Assembly (NCBI GenBank): GCA_023436245.1
Contig: JAEZJZ010000068.1
Span: 1 to 27,580 of the forward strand
Length of the DNA: 27,580 bases
Origin: Bacillota bacterium
GTDB lineage: Bacteria > Bacillota > UBA994 > UBA5500
Reading direction: 5' to 3'
Positions within the stretch are counted from its first letter, which is position 1, and each line of letters starts with the position of its first letter. The notes beneath the pieces were generated by a model. It saw only the letters and a program-made list of their open reading frames with translations. It did no database searches and had not been told where the DNA came from. Positions 15,473 through 21,992 of this stretch are shown piece after piece. The translations under genes and the position numbers were made by a program.

Positions 15473-15646
15473 TTATGAAGGGTTGAAACCACTTCGCTGT
15501 CTCTGATGATTGATATGGTCGCACAAGCGATTGGCCGGCCGCAAGGCCATGTACTGGTCAACTGCCTCACCCCAACTGGCTGTGGTGTCTCCCCAATGGA
15601 ACAACTCGGGCAACGGCAATGGACGGCATTTCATTCGTCGAGCCAA
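15473..15646 (-). CDS. Possible small protein (57 residues) of unknown function
   Basis: The ORF starts at TTG, 9 nt after GGGGAGG, and its protein contains LPELFHWGDTTASWGEAVDQ and YMALRPANRLCDH. This looks more protein-like than a random frame, with an aromatic-rich core and a balanced composition. An internal ATG five codons in is an alternative start. It lies between ylqH and the Nudix gene, just downstream of a nested-hairpin region. I recognise no family, and it may not be a real gene. Confidence 0.45.
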   Translation of the reverse strand: MARRMKCRPLPLPELFHWGDTTASWGEAVDQYMALRPANRLCDHINHQRQRSGFNPS

Positions 15647-15680
15647 CTTGGATTACCTCCCCTATGCATTCTTACAGGAG

Positions 15681-15781
15681 GACCACTGAAAAGACTGACG
15701 CGAGGCACAGACGGGACAGGAGTACGTTCTTTGTCCCGCCCACAGCCCTGCTCGACCGACACAGCACCCTTGTCAGTGGTC
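15681..15781 (-). ncRNA. Structured intergenic RNA candidate with nested hairpins
   Basis: GACCACTGA (15681-15689) pairs perfectly with TCAGTGGTC (15773-15781). Inside it, CGGGACA (15712-15718) pairs with TGTCCCG (15732-15738). On the minus strand the 5' outer arm could alternatively pair with the internal GTCAGT, giving two exclusive folds. The element ends about 35 nt before the start of the 57-residue ORF. It matches no riboswitch class I recall. Confidence 0.45.
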
Positions 15782-15796
15782 TCCTTCCAGCATAGG

Positions 15797-16078
15797 TTAC
15801 CGCTTTACGCCGAGTTCCAACCGATAAAGATACGCCAGAATGGCGGCCACAGCGGGATAGAGCTCCTCCGGGATATGAGTACCTAAAGGCACCTTGAGCA
15901 GGGCCTTAGCCAGCGCTTCATCCTGCACCAACGGAACACCATGTTCCTTGGCCAGAGCGATAATGCGGCGGGCCATTTCGCCTCTGCCTTGTGCGGTGAC
16001 TTGAGGCGCCACATCTCCTGCGTCGTATTCCAGTGCCACCGCCAATTGCGGCTTCTCTTGCATGCTTTTCCCGCCCAT
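15797..16078 (-). CDS. ylqH: FlhB-like C-terminal domain protein (YlqH type)
   Basis: The 93-residue protein corresponds to the cytoplasmic C-terminal part of FlhB/YscU export-gate proteins: AVALEYDAGDVAPQVTAQG, then GEMARRIIALAKEHGVPLVQD and LGTHIPEELYPAVAAILAYL. It lacks the FlhB membrane domain and, near the N terminus, the NPTH autocleavage motif. Bacillus subtilis encodes a similar orphan, YlqH, paired with YlqG. The ATG directly follows the ylqG stop (TAGATG), suggesting reinitiation; an internal ATG five codons later, after GGGCGGG, is an alternative. Confidence 0.85.
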   Translation of the reverse strand: MGGKSMQEKPQLAVALEYDAGDVAPQVTAQGRGEMARRIIALAKEHGVPLVQDEALAKALLKVPLGTHIPEELYPAVAAILAYLYRLELGVKR

Positions 16079-16900
16079 CTATAGCTTGAGATCGATTCCC
16101 CGCACAAACAAGTCTTCTGCGGTCGGCAACAGCAAAATGGGATCGGCGGCAGCGCGATAGGTCAGTTCACCTGCCTCAAGGCCAACCGAGCCCAGCACCT
16201 GCCTAAACTCCCTCTCTGTCTTCTGCAGCCAACCCAGACAATCCTCGCCGGCCAGCATCTGCAAGTCAAACCTCGGCCACGTACCGATACCAACCACGCG
16301 CACTGGCCCCAGTCGACGGAAATCGGCAGCCAGCACAAAGCAGAAGGGCCTCCCTCCTGCTGACGCTTGCTCAGATTCAGGTTCACGCTCTCCAACCAGT
16401 AACCCGCAGGGAAAAGGCTCGGTTGACAGTAGCAACGGGGTTAGGCTAGGAATGAACCCAAAGATCTGCTGCCAGGCCGGCTGATCCAAAGGGCAGATGC
16501 CGGTCTGTTCAGTGGCATTGCCGAGAGTCCCACCCACCTTACCTTGCAAGTGCCTGCGCAACTGCTGCAGATTGCCAAAGGAGAAGTCAAGGCCTAGGTC
16601 TGCAAGCAGCTGCGGCAGGAAGAGCGTCGGCTGATTCGCTGTTGTCAGCACTTCCATTTGCCAGACTCCTTGCTGCTGACCGATGACCTTGAGCTCCAGC
16701 AGTTCCCCTGTACTCGGCAGCGTGCCTGGCCAACTCGCCCAAAGCTCCAGACCGCCAACCGAGAGTCGCACCAGGTTGTTGCCTTGGCCGGGCAGCACGG
16801 TAGCCTGGACGGTCTGTCCGGCAGCCCACCCGGGGCGGACGTTAGGCTGCCCGTCTCCTAAGCGCAGTTCCGGATGAACGCCAGTGGAAGTGATGCGCAT
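16079..16900 (-). CDS. ylqG: FliK-like hypothetical protein (YlqG type)
   Basis: The 273-residue protein has an N-terminal beta-rich region (about 20-90, with GQTVQATVLPGQGNNLVRLS). Its C-terminal segment (about 190-265) contains DFRRLGPVRVVGIGTWPRF and LQKTEREFRQVLGSVGLEAG, like the C-terminal domain of flagellar hook-length control protein FliK. In FliK that domain interacts with FlhB, and the next gene encodes an FlhB-like C-terminal domain, so the pair may preserve that interaction outside flagella; this is inference. It starts 6 bp after argS with a weak ribosome binding site, so it is probably translationally coupled. Confidence 0.75.
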   Translation of the reverse strand: MRITSTGVHPELRLGDGQPNVRPGWAAGQTVQATVLPGQGNNLVRLSVGGLELWASWPGTLPSTGELLELKVIGQQQGVWQMEVLTTANQPTLFLPQLLADLGLDFSFGNLQQLRRHLQGKVGGTLGNATEQTGICPLDQPAWQQIFGFIPSLTPLLLSTEPFPCGLLVGEREPESEQASAGGRPFCFVLAADFRRLGPVRVVGIGTWPRFDLQMLAGEDCLGWLQKTEREFRQVLGSVGLEAGELTYRAAADPILLLPTAEDLFVRGIDLKL

Positions 16901-16906
16901 TGGCTA

Positions 16907-18601
16907 CTACATCTGCTCGGGAGCTTTCAGCCCGAGCAACTGCAACCCGCGCCTGAGCACCGTTGCGGTGGCCGCCACCAGAGCCAATCGACTCTGTTCA
17001 ACAGCCGGCTCTTCGCCCAAGATGCGGCAGTTATGATAGAACCGATTGAACGCCTGAGCCAAGTCCAGCACAAAGCGAGACACGGTCGACGGTTCATAGG
17101 CATAGGCAGCCCGCTGAATCACCTCCGGGAACTGGCTGATCAGTTTCAGCACGCCTTGGGACGACTCGTCGGTGACGCCGGCGAGGTCAGCGGCAAGCGA
17201 TCCACCGCTCTTTGCCTTGCGGAGGACCGACATCGCGCGGGCGTGGGTGTACTGTAAATACGGACCGGTCTCGCCGTCGAAGTTGAGCATCTCATTCCAA
17301 TCAAAGATGATGTCTTTGATGCGACTATTCTTCAGGTTATTGAAGGCGATTGCCCCCATCGCCACGTCATTGGCCACCTGCTCCCGATCGGGCAAGGCTG
17401 GGTTCTTTTCGGCGATGATCGCATCGATGCGCTGCGTGGCTTCCTGCAGCAAGTCTTCGAACAGCACCATCTGCCCACGACGGGTGGACATCTTGCCTTC
17501 CGGAAGGCGAACCAAACCGAAGGGGATGTGCACCACATCATCCGACCAGGCCAACCCCATTCTTCCCAGCACCAGCTTCAATTGCTGGAAATGCAGCGAT
17601 TGGTCCATGGCCACGACGTAGATCAGCCGATCCGGCTGGAAGTGGTCATGGCGGTAGAACAGGGCGGCCAGATCGCGCGTGGCATAGAGAGTTGCCCCGT
17701 CCGACTTCTGCAACAGGCAGGGCGGCAAGTCGTCGCCGAGCGGCACGATCAGCGCGCCGTCGCTGATTTCGGTTATGCCTGCTGCTTTCACCCGTTCGAT
17801 GGCTGCCGGGAGCTGGTCTACATAGAAGCTTTCTCCGGTATAGTGGTCGAACTCCACCCCGAGACGCTGATAGAGCTCCTGCAGGGTACGCAGACTAGTG
17901 CTGCAGAAGAGGTTCCAGAGGCGATGAGCTTCCGCATCGCCCTCCTCCAACCGCTTGAACCAGGCTCTGGCCTCGTCTCTGAGTGCCGGGTTATGCTCCT
18001 CTTCCTGGTGAAACCGCACGTACAGTCTGTAGAGTTTCTGCACCGCGTCCTCCAGCAGGGGGTCGCCCTCGCCCCAGTTGAGATAGGCGACGATCAATGT
18101 GCCGAACTGGGTACCCCAATCGCCCAGGTGGTTGACGCGGATGACGTTATAGCCCAAGGCCTGATAGAGCTTGCTGATGGAGTTTCCGATCATGGTAGTG
18201 GGCAGGTGGCCTACTCCGAAGGGTTTAGCGATGTTCGGCGAAGAGAAGTCGATCACCACGTTCTTGCCCGTTCCCTGTGCACTGTTGCCGAACGCGATGC
18301 CTTCTGTCTGCACTGCCTGCAGCACCTGCTCCGCCAACTGCTCTTTCGACAGAAAGAAATTGAGGTAGCCTCCGATTGGGCGAGCCTCCAAGACTACGCT
18401 CGGCAGGCTGATGCGGGCGGCCAAATCGGCTGCGATGGCAGGCGGCGCCTTTCTTAACTCGCGCGCCAAAGGGAAACAGGGGAAAGCCAAGTCTCCCAAC
18501 TGGCTGTCGGGTGGAATCTCCAACGCGGCAGTCACCCGCTGCTCTTCCCACCCGAGCAGAGGTGCCAAACTGGCTGCAATCTGTTGCTTGAACATCAACA
18601 T
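16907..18601 (-). CDS. argS: Arginyl-tRNA synthetase
   Basis: The 564-residue class I synthetase charges tRNA-Arg. The HIGH-type motif is GVGH at 129-132 within FSSPNIAKPFGVGHLPT, and the KMSKS-type motif is KMSTR at 370-374. The Arg-specific N-terminal tRNA-binding domain (about 1-110) and the C-terminal DALR anticodon domain (about 440-564, with YTHARAMSVLRK at its start) are present. The ATG follows GGGAGG at seven bases. Expression is expected to be controlled by the T-box leader upstream, with an Arg CGC specifier. It is the first gene of a long minus-strand run. Confidence 0.97.
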   Translation of the reverse strand: MLMFKQQIAASLAPLLGWEEQRVTAALEIPPDSQLGDLAFPCFPLARELRKAPPAIAADLAARISLPSVVLEARPIGGYLNFFLSKEQLAEQVLQAVQTEGIAFGNSAQGTGKNVVIDFSSPNIAKPFGVGHLPTTMIGNSISKLYQALGYNVIRVNHLGDWGTQFGTLIVAYLNWGEGDPLLEDAVQKLYRLYVRFHQEEEHNPALRDEARAWFKRLEEGDAEAHRLWNLFCSTSLRTLQELYQRLGVEFDHYTGESFYVDQLPAAIERVKAAGITEISDGALIVPLGDDLPPCLLQKSDGATLYATRDLAALFYRHDHFQPDRLIYVVAMDQSLHFQQLKLVLGRMGLAWSDDVVHIPFGLVRLPEGKMSTRRGQMVLFEDLLQEATQRIDAIIAEKNPALPDREQVANDVAMGAIAFNNLKNSRIKDIIFDWNEMLNFDGETGPYLQYTHARAMSVLRKAKSGGSLAADLAGVTDESSQGVLKLISQFPEVIQRAAYAYEPSTVSRFVLDLAQAFNRFYHNCRILGEEPAVEQSRLALVAATATVLRRGLQLLGLKAPEQM

Positions 18602-18717
18602 AGTAAGTCCTCCCTAATGTCAAGTTTGCTCCCGTGACCGCCCGACGCCAGCCACCCTGCCGCGGTCTGTTTGGCAGCTGGCTGGGTGGCCATTTTTCAC
18701 GGCTCACCGGGAAAAAG

Positions 18718-18944
18718 AAAAAAACCTGCTCATCTATCAAGAGACGAGAGGTTTCCCGCGGTGCCACTCTTTTTGGCTTGCGCCCGGCTTTTGGCGGATA
18801 ACGGTCGCTACCGAACTACCCACCGCCCGAGGCAGTCGGCAGTTGGCTCCCGGATGCGCTTCACAGTACGCTTTGGGCCGGCTCTCACCTTCCCGGCTCG
18901 CTGCTCCAAAGTGGGCTCTGCTACTCTTCCGTTCATCGCTTTGG
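18718..18944 (-). promoter_or_regulatory. T-box riboswitch of argS (specifier CGC, Arg)
   Basis: The antiterminator T-box sequence TGGCACCGCGGG occurs on the minus strand at 18755-18766. The terminator pairs CCTCTCGTCT with AGATGAGCAGG (one bulge), followed by seven T residues (18718-18724). A stem I begins with GGAAGAGTAG, and its 3' side has GAAG-CGC-A (specifier 18856-18858). Uncharged tRNA-Arg should stabilise the antiterminator and permit argS transcription. About 115 nt containing a further GCCACCC/GGGTGGC hairpin separate the terminator from the start codon. Confidence 0.92.
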
Positions 18945-18949
18945 GGAAT

Positions 18950-18979
18950 ATTGTATAGCAGAGCACCCGGTTCCGTCAA
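18950..18979 (-). promoter_or_regulatory. Promoter of the argS T-box transcript
   Basis: TTGACG (18974-18979) is followed by an 18-bp spacer and TACAAT (18950-18955) on the minus strand. An overlapping TATACA gives a 16-bp spacer. Transcription should start near 18944. Confidence 0.7.
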
Positions 18980-19002
18980 GGACACAGACAGGAATCGTCA
19001 GT

Positions 19003-19275
19003 CTAGAATTTGCCGAGAACCAACAGAATGCCAATGACCACAAAGGCTAGCCCGGCTCCAAACTGAATGTAGCTGGGCGGAACAACCCGCGTAATGGCGG
19101 CCCCAGCCAATACACCGACCAGCGAACTCATCACCAGCGCCCCGGCTGATCCCAGGAATACGCCCAACGGAGATTTATTCTGCGCAACCAAAAGCATTGT
19201 GGCCAACTGCGTCTTATCGCCCAGTTCGGCCAAGAATACCAGGCCAAAAGTGGTCAACACTGTCTTCCAAAACAT
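19003..19275 (-). CDS. Single-domain UPF0016/Gdt1 (TMEM165) family membrane protein
   Basis: The 90-residue protein has three hydrophobic segments (about 3-22, 35-60 and 68-87) and the family signature ELGDKTQLAT (residues 15-24). UPF0016 proteins export divalent cations, with manganese export reported for several bacterial members. Many members carry two such domains; this one has a single copy, so it would have to form a dimer or partner with another half. The ATG follows GGGAGGGTCTCGT. A 7-bp inverted repeat (19294-19300 with 19320-19326) lies just upstream of the ribosome binding site. Confidence 0.88.
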   Translation of the reverse strand: MFWKTVLTTFGLVFLAELGDKTQLATMLLVAQNKSPLGVFLGSAGALVMSSLVGVLAGAAITRVVPPSYIQFGAGLAFVVIGILLVLGKF

Positions 19276-19293
19276 ACGAGACCCTCCCTCAAT

Positions 19294-19326
19294 CAAGCTA
19301 CGGAGCATTGGCGTCCCTCTAGCTTG
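19294..19326 (-). repeat. Hairpin in the leader of the Gdt1-like gene
   Basis: CAAGCTA and TAGCTTG form a perfect 7-bp stem around a 19-nt loop, immediately before the gene's ribosome binding site. It does not show the conserved sequences of the manganese yybP-ykoY riboswitch that I would expect for a manganese exporter. Confidence 0.4.
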
Positions 19327-19748
19327 CCCCAGTCCCCCTGTTCCCTTACAGCCTATTCCACAACCTGGGCTCTGATGACAGCTTGCCTACCCCTTGCCGA
19401 TGAAGCAGTGGGACGGAGGCGGTGGGGACGGACCTTTTTGCCACACTCGCCACGCCGCTCCATAAAGCAGGAGCTCTTTTCCGTAACCCGGTAACAGGTC
19501 ACAACTCAGCGCGCCTCCGGCGGTCCGCTGCGAGGAATGGGGCTCATTTCTCCGCGCCGTTCTGTCAGGGTGGTCGTGCCGCCACTCTTGTCTGCCATTG
19601 TGGAGTGATGTAATGAGCTCACCTCGGCCGGGGCCCAGCAACGGCGCGCGGGCGCCGTCCCGTATGCCTTCGGCGCTCATACTCTTCGGTTCTGCGGAAA
19701 TTGTGTGCTACAACGCGTCCTCACGAGGCTGGCTTAGGAGGACGCAAA

Positions 19749-19853
19749 ATGCTATTGACAGTTGCTGGGCCTGTTCCGGCCTCGCTCACTCATCTGATTT
19801 GGGGCAGTGCGTGGCTCGCGCGAACCAAGCCTGCCGTTCGGCGCTCTTATTGA
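19749..19853 (+). CDS. Possible micro-ORF (34 residues)
   Basis: ATG follows TTAGGAGGACGCAAA, an ideal ribosome binding site and spacing. The peptide starts MLLTVAGPVPASLTHLIWGS and ends with a basic tail, a pattern of a hydrophobic start plus positive end. No promoter is obvious and no family is recognised. The ribosome binding site may be fortuitous or a remnant of a lost gene. Confidence 0.3.
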   Translation: MLLTVAGPVPASLTHLIWGSAWLARTKPAVRRSY

Positions 19854-19910
19854 CGGTAATCCTGATGCCCTCAGCCCGCGACGGAGGCCAGCCCCGACTG
19901 GGAAACAGAG

Positions 19911-20071
19911 TCATTCTAAGCGTAGCGAAGAATCTGCCCTGGCCCTGCCAAGGGGTCAAGCAAAGCGCAGAGCCCCAGACCTGCGCACGCGAAAGGGGTG
20001 GGCGCCACCCCGGCACACGCAGATGGCAGCTGGACGCTCAGGTACCAGATCCTTCGTTACACTCAGGATGA
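19911..20071. repeat. Diverged inverted-repeat element
   Basis: The left arm (19911-19935, containing TCATTCTAAGCGTAGCGAAG) and the right arm (20047-20071) are 25 nt each and match at 20 positions as inverted repeats. The TCATTCTGAGCG-AGCGAAGAATCT type of string recurs in intergenic regions of many bacteria. Differences between the arms suggest an old, decaying copy. Confidence 0.6.
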
Positions 20072-20115
20072 CAATCCGGCCGGGTAATGGAACTCGCCTG
20101 CTGTCGCCCCGGCGC

Positions 20116-20157
20116 AAAAAGGAGACCGACCGAGGCAGTGGGCCTCAGCCGATCTCC
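20116..20157 (-). terminator. Strong terminator after lemA
   Basis: A 16-bp stem with only G-U wobbles (20121-20136 with 20142-20157) has a 5-nt loop and is followed on the minus strand by TTTTTG. It ends the lemA transcript about 30 bp past the stop codon. Confidence 0.9.
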
Positions 20158-20188
20158 GATGGGATCTCACCATTGGTTACTCTGTCGC

Positions 20189-20752
20189 TTACTTACCGAA
20201 GTCAACTTGGGGCGGAGTCTCCGCGCCGCTGCTGGTTTCGAAGTAAGCTCTCTGGTCAAACCCGAACAAATTGGCCATCAAAACAGCCGGGAAGCGGGAG
20301 ACATAGGTGTTGTAACCCTTAACCTGCTCGTTGAACTCCTCGCGCCGCACGGAAATGCGGTTTTCAGTGCCGGCCAGTTCGTCCTGCAGACCGATGAAGA
20401 CGGTATCTGCCTTCAACTGCGGGTAGTTCTCCACAATCACGAACAAGCGTCCGAGCGACGACTCGAGTTGGTTAGCGGCGGCCTGTTGTTCAGCAGGAGT
20501 GCTGGCTCCCATCATGGCAGCGCGCGCTTCGGTCACGGCCGAAATAGCTTCCTGCTCATGAGCGGCATAGCCCTTCACTGTTTCCACCAGGTTCGGGATT
20601 AGGTCGTAACGGCGCTGCAGTTGTGTGTTAACCTGCGCCCAGGAACTATCCACACCTTGAGACAAGCTGACCATCCGATTGTAACTCCCGATCATGCTGA
20701 GGCCGAGGACTGCCACAATGGCAATCACGATCAGCCAGGTAAACTTTTTCAT
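20189..20752 (-). CDS. lemA: LemA family protein
   Basis: The 187-residue protein has one N-terminal membrane segment (about 5-24) followed by the helical LemA domain. Signatures are VDSSWAQVNTQLQRRYDLIP, NLVETVKGYAAHEQ and the tail YNTYVSRFPAVLMANLFGF. The bulk should lie outside the membrane. The molecular function of LemA is unsettled. The ATG follows AGGAGGGGAAGACTAG. It lies 53 bp after a TPM-domain gene, a frequent pairing, and ends in a strong terminator. Confidence 0.95.
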   Translation of the reverse strand: MKKFTWLIVIAIVAVLGLSMIGSYNRMVSLSQGVDSSWAQVNTQLQRRYDLIPNLVETVKGYAAHEQEAISAVTEARAAMMGASTPAEQQAAANQLESSLGRLFVIVENYPQLKADTVFIGLQDELAGTENRISVRREEFNEQVKGYNTYVSRFPAVLMANLFGFDQRAYFETSSGAETPPQVDFGK

Positions 20753-20805
20753 CTAGTCTTCCCCTCCTAATTGTCTATCAGTTTATCGACACGCCTGCCG
20801 TCGAG

Positions 20806-21591
20806 CTAGAAACCTCGACCGGCGCCGCCGCCCCCGCTTCGGCCTCCGCCGAAACCACCGAAGCCGCCGCCGCCTCCTCCTCCGCCTCTACCGCCCCTGC
20901 CGCTGTTCCGCATCAAGGAAGCCGGCAGACGGATCAAGAGGTAGAGCAGCCAGTTTTGGCGGAAGATGATCGCCAGGATAATCGCCAAGATGTACCCGCC
21001 ACCGAAAATCGCGACCCCACTGACCTCTGAGAAATCGGAGAAAAGGGATTTCCCCTCCCCTTCCACATTGGTCAGTGCGGAGTTCAGCTGTTGGCTGACT
21101 ACCAACAATCCTGGTCCATACCGGTTGGCTTTGAGATCGGACAAGGCGGCGTCCAGAATGCGGCCAGCTTTGGCGTCGTTCAGGTCGCCTTCCAGCCCGA
21201 GGCCGACCTCGATCTTGATCTCGCGCTCGGTGGTGGAAAGCAGCACCAGCAGACCGTTGTTCTCTTCCTGGTCGCCGATACCCCACTCTCGGAACAGCCG
21301 ATAGGAATAGGTGTTGATGTCCAGCGGCGCTGTGCTGTCAACAGTGACAACCGCCAGCTCGATGCCCTTGGACTGCCAGAGGTCGGCAGCTACCTGCCAA
21401 ATTGCTTCCTCGGACTCTTCATCGATCACTCCGGCAAAGTCATTGACTAACCCTTCTGCCTTCGGGAAAACAACCTCCGGGGTGGCCGCTTGCGCCATTG
21501 CCGGCAGGCACAAAACCAGTACCAACAGGCAGGCAGCCAGCAACCAAGCAAGACGAATGGGCTTCACAGCCCACGGTTCTCTCAAGTTCAT
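20806..21591 (-). CDS. TPM-domain membrane protein with a glycine-rich tail
   Basis: The 261-residue protein has a signal peptide (about 1-36, ending AMAQAA), then a TPM domain (about 42-180) with VNDFAGVIDEESE and NNGLLVLLSTTEREIKIEVG. A membrane segment follows (about 195-220), and the C terminus is almost pure Gly, Arg and Phe (from about 230). The TPM domain should be extracytoplasmic. The family was linked to phosphatase activity in plants and to photosystem repair, but its bacterial role is unclear. The third of three ATGs (21591) was chosen, 8 nt after GGAGG. It is probably co-transcribed with lemA. Confidence 0.92.
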   Translation of the reverse strand: MNLREPWAVKPIRLAWLLAACLLVLVLCLPAMAQAATPEVVFPKAEGLVNDFAGVIDEESEEAIWQVAADLWQSKGIELAVVTVDSTAPLDINTYSYRLFREWGIGDQEENNGLLVLLSTTEREIKIEVGLGLEGDLNDAKAGRILDAALSDLKANRYGPGLLVVSQQLNSALTNVEGEGKSLFSDFSEVSGVAIFGGGYILAIILAIIFRQNWLLYLLIRLPASLMRNSGRGGRGGGGGGGGFGGFGGGRSGGGGAGRGF

Positions 21592-21659
21592 CATCATCTC
21601 CTCCCAGCATCAATAGTCTATACGCCGCTTTGGGGGCGAAGTTTCATCGCCGGGACAAA

Positions 21660-21992
21660 TTATCTCTTGGCACCTTTGGGAGACTGCTCGCCCCCACTTT
21701 CCATTTCCTCAAGCCGCTGCAGCACTAAGTCGTAGCCACCAGCTCCATACTGCAAGAAACGCTTCACTCGGCTGATGGTGGCAGTGCTTGCACCAGTCAT
21801 CTCCTCCACTTGGTTATAGGTATAGCCGGATCGCAGCAATCCGGCGACCTCCAGGCGCTGAGCAAGAGACTTCAGCTCACCCGCAGTGCAAATGTCCGTG
21901 AGCAGCCTCGCCGACTGATCATAGTTCTCCAGACAGAGCAGCGCCTTCACTAGTTGCTGTACATCCTTTGCCTGTAATAGATCCTCTACCAT
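21660..21992 (-). CDS. yerC: YerC/YecD family TrpR-like regulator
   Basis: The 110-residue protein aligns with the TrpR-like family: AGELKSLAQRLEVAGLLRSG, then GYTYNQVEEMTGASTATISRVKRFL as the helix-turn-helix. The family is thought to bind DNA, and the ligand and targets are largely unknown. The ATG overlaps the mrfB stop by one base (TGATG) and the ribosome binding site GGGAGG lies inside mrfB, so the two are coupled. The stop is 68 bp before the TPM gene. Confidence 0.93.
   Translation of the reverse strand: MVEDLLQAKDVQQLVKALLCLENYDQSARLLTDICTAGELKSLAQRLEVAGLLRSGYTYNQVEEMTGASTATISRVKRFLQYGAGGYDLVLQRLEEMESGGEQSPKGAKR

Larger units (their letters stand above)
19327..20115. other. Long intergenic stretch without a convincing gene
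   Basis: About 790 bp separate the Gdt1-like gene from the lemA terminator. The frames that stay open have implausible composition, no good starts and no family similarity that I can see. The stretch holds a 34-codon ORF with a strong ribosome binding site (19749-19853) and a diverged inverted repeat (19911-20071). The left part has a GTCCGTCCCC-type string on the minus strand, reminiscent of intergenic repeats. It may contain decayed mobile or repeat sequence. Confidence 0.6.

Noticed and set aside
17528..18457. A 309-codon plus-strand frame opposite argS
   Set aside because: Shadow of argS, whose catalytic motifs and T-box prove the minus strand is coding.
19276..19400. A yybP-ykoY manganese riboswitch upstream of the Gdt1-like gene
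   Set aside because: The conserved strings expected for that class were not found; only a simple hairpin is present.
19387..19680. A 97-codon minus-strand frame considered as a transposase remnant
   Set aside because: No recognisable catalytic motif or terminal repeats; composition does not resemble a known transposase, so no mobile element is claimed.
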